NCBI RefSeq assembly: GCF_040954835.1
Contig: NC_090716.1
Coordinates: 16,243,275 to 16,307,274, forward strand
Length of the DNA stretch: 64,000 nt
Direction: 5' to 3'
From: Lepisosteus oculatus
Taxonomy: Eukaryota > Chordata > Actinopteri > Semionotiformes > Lepisosteidae
The translations under genes were made by a program, and so were the position numbers. Positions 62,380 to 64,000 of this stretch are shown piece after piece. Every line of letters starts with the position of its first letter. The stretch's first letter is position 1. The notes under the pieces are model-generated. The model saw nothing but the letters and a program-made list of their open reading frames with translations, was not told where the DNA came from and did not search any database.

Positions 62380-64000
62380 TTTTTCCTCAGATCTTTGAGT
62401 AAGAGCTGATTTGCCAACTAATATTTTTTCTAATAGACTTCTTCAGAATCAGCTTTGAAACACTCACTAGTGTGGCACAAATGGAACACTCCAGTGTAAG
62501 AGAACTGTGCGCCCAGAAAGCAGTCACCTCTCTGGTGGGGTGGACAAACAAGCGTACTAATAACTTTCCACTTGACTTTGTTATTGGGGAATTAATAATA
62601 CATTTCTTATTACAGTAGAACCCAAAATGATCACCACTTGAAATGGCCAACCTGATCAATGTTGCTACAGCACAGCTGTGTCGGTGGTACAAACATCAGG
62701 CTTTTACAAGACTGTAAGCCTCCAATCCCTCATAATGCATTAACATGGTCCTGGAGGGCTGGGGTATCTGGTTTTCAGTCTTGCCAGGACATTAGAGACA
62801 AACATCAGGTCATTATTGGTTTCACTGGACCAACTGAATAACTTGTTCACACTCTTCAAGGTGCTGATGCATCAGAGATCTCCCAAACCTGCAGACATTC
62901 CAGCAACCCAGGACAAAGACTGGGGATCTGGCGGCAAATACCTAAGGTTTTTCTTAGGATGGTGTTTTGTAATAGCTGGGTTATCTGTGTCTCAAGGCTG
63001 CCTACTTAATCTTGAAATGAGGACACAGGCTCCATTGCAACAGTTCTTAAACTTGTTTTATTGAAGAACCAGGCTGAAGGAACAATAAAGAGAAAGCTGA
63101 AATTACAGGAGTGTCCTATAGGCGACACAATGCCTTGGCAAACTGAGGTTTTTCTGTGTAATCAGGTATCAACGAATGTTAATACATCACTCTCTGGGTC
63201 CTTTTGTGAGGAATGTTCTCAATAGTGGCACAGCCCACTGATTATTGTTATTTTTTAGTTTTTAATGCATAGTTCCAAGGTTTGCGTAACCTGGCTGAGA
63301 GGCTCTGTAAGCCAAACTTTTTCCATCTTTTGTCAGGGTCTGAGAACTGTGATAGACAAAAATGGAGATGTTTAACATCTAGCTAGGTCCTTGCCATTAT
63401 TCCAGGCTCAGGCTGAATTTTGATGGGTATCCAGAAGCGCTCATCAACAAATTGCTTAATCACCTTAAGCACAACTTTATTTTTTATCCCAAAGAGCCTC
63501 TCCTTGCCAAGTTTTTCTTTTTACGTGTTTGTCTTGTGAGAAAAAATGATTGCATAACAGTCATGTGGAAATGAGGGAGGGGGTCCCCTTTGACAGGGTG
63601 GGATACCTTTGAGTTCTTTTGGGGTTATATATAAAAGATTACTTGCCAAGTTTAATGAAATTAAGAGTGTGGTTACACGCTTGGCTGAGTGAAATATCCA
63701 CAGGAATTTTCCCAGCTTATCTCCACTGTAAAGCAGCCCAGACCAGACAGAAATGTAAGAAAGTTTGATACATATGATCTCATGCAGTCGTTTTTTTAAA
63801 GAAGCCAGGGTGTCTCCTTCAACAGCCTGGCTGGGTAGTTTGTTCCACACACCCCCAACCATCTGTGTAAACCTGGAATAACAGTGTGACTGAGAAGATG
63901 GAGCAGCTTACTCTTGTATAAGGAGTCCTGTAGGACAGACAGTTCAGGTTTGGGGTGGGCAGTCCCAGAGGGTTGGTGTTTCTGCGGGTTTACCTCTATT
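62380..64000. other. spacer downstream of the IFITM pair, repeat fragments
   Basis: No supported gene. A minus ORF at 63521-63862 begins with W-N-K-L-P-S-Q-A-V and D-T-L-A-S-L-K-K motifs that recur in fish LINE-type repeat proteins; together with the 'gctgggtagtttgttccaca' core it marks a decayed mobile element at about 63600-63900. Confidence 0.45.

Overview
The window is vertebrate nuclear DNA, most likely from a ray-finned fish. Genes are split by GT-AG introns, spacers are AT-rich, and 5S-rRNA-derived SINEs, L2-like LINE scraps and short inverted-repeat DNA elements are scattered throughout. The 5S-SINE family and the gene order would fit a non-teleost ray-fin such as gar, bowfin or sturgeon, but the sequence alone does not prove this.

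Layout. (1) 1-11.9 kb: the 5' part of prr5l on the minus strand. One coding exon (1619-1740) is clear, a probable 5' exon ends at 11479, and the rest of the gene lies left of the window. (2) 12-19.7 kb: spacer between two divergent genes, with repeats but no convincing gene. (3) 19808-32243: complete commd9 on the plus strand, six coding exons, 197 residues. Its 7.7-kb third intron holds at least nine antisense exons (25303-28899) of an unrecognised coiled-coil-like, glutamate-rich protein. (4) 34615-49258: complete catalase gene (cat), 13 coding exons, 524 residues, ending in a peroxisomal-type S-K-M tripeptide. It has a GC-box/CCAAT promoter and a canonical poly(A) signal at 50398. (5) 52257-53323 and 60447-62041: two two-exon IFITM/CD225 membrane protein genes, both plus strand, each with a TATA-like box. 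They are separated by 7 kb of repeat-rich DNA with a tRNA-Met-like sequence, a CpG-rich island and a miniature inverted-repeat element. (6) 62.4-64 kb: spacer with repeat fragments.

How the genes relate. The prr5l-commd9 head-to-head pair matches the arrangement I recall for human chromosome 11p12-p13, where CAT is a neighbour at some distance. IFITM genes sit elsewhere (11p15.5) in human, so the cat-IFITM adjacency is the unusual junction. The products act separately: PRR5L in mTORC2 regulation, COMMD9 in endosomal recycling (Commander/CCC complex), catalase in peroxisomal peroxide removal, and IFITMs in membrane-fusion restriction or related CD225 functions. No operon-like logic is implied.

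Coding exons were assembled by eye from splice signals, reading phase and family knowledge. No transcript or database search was available.
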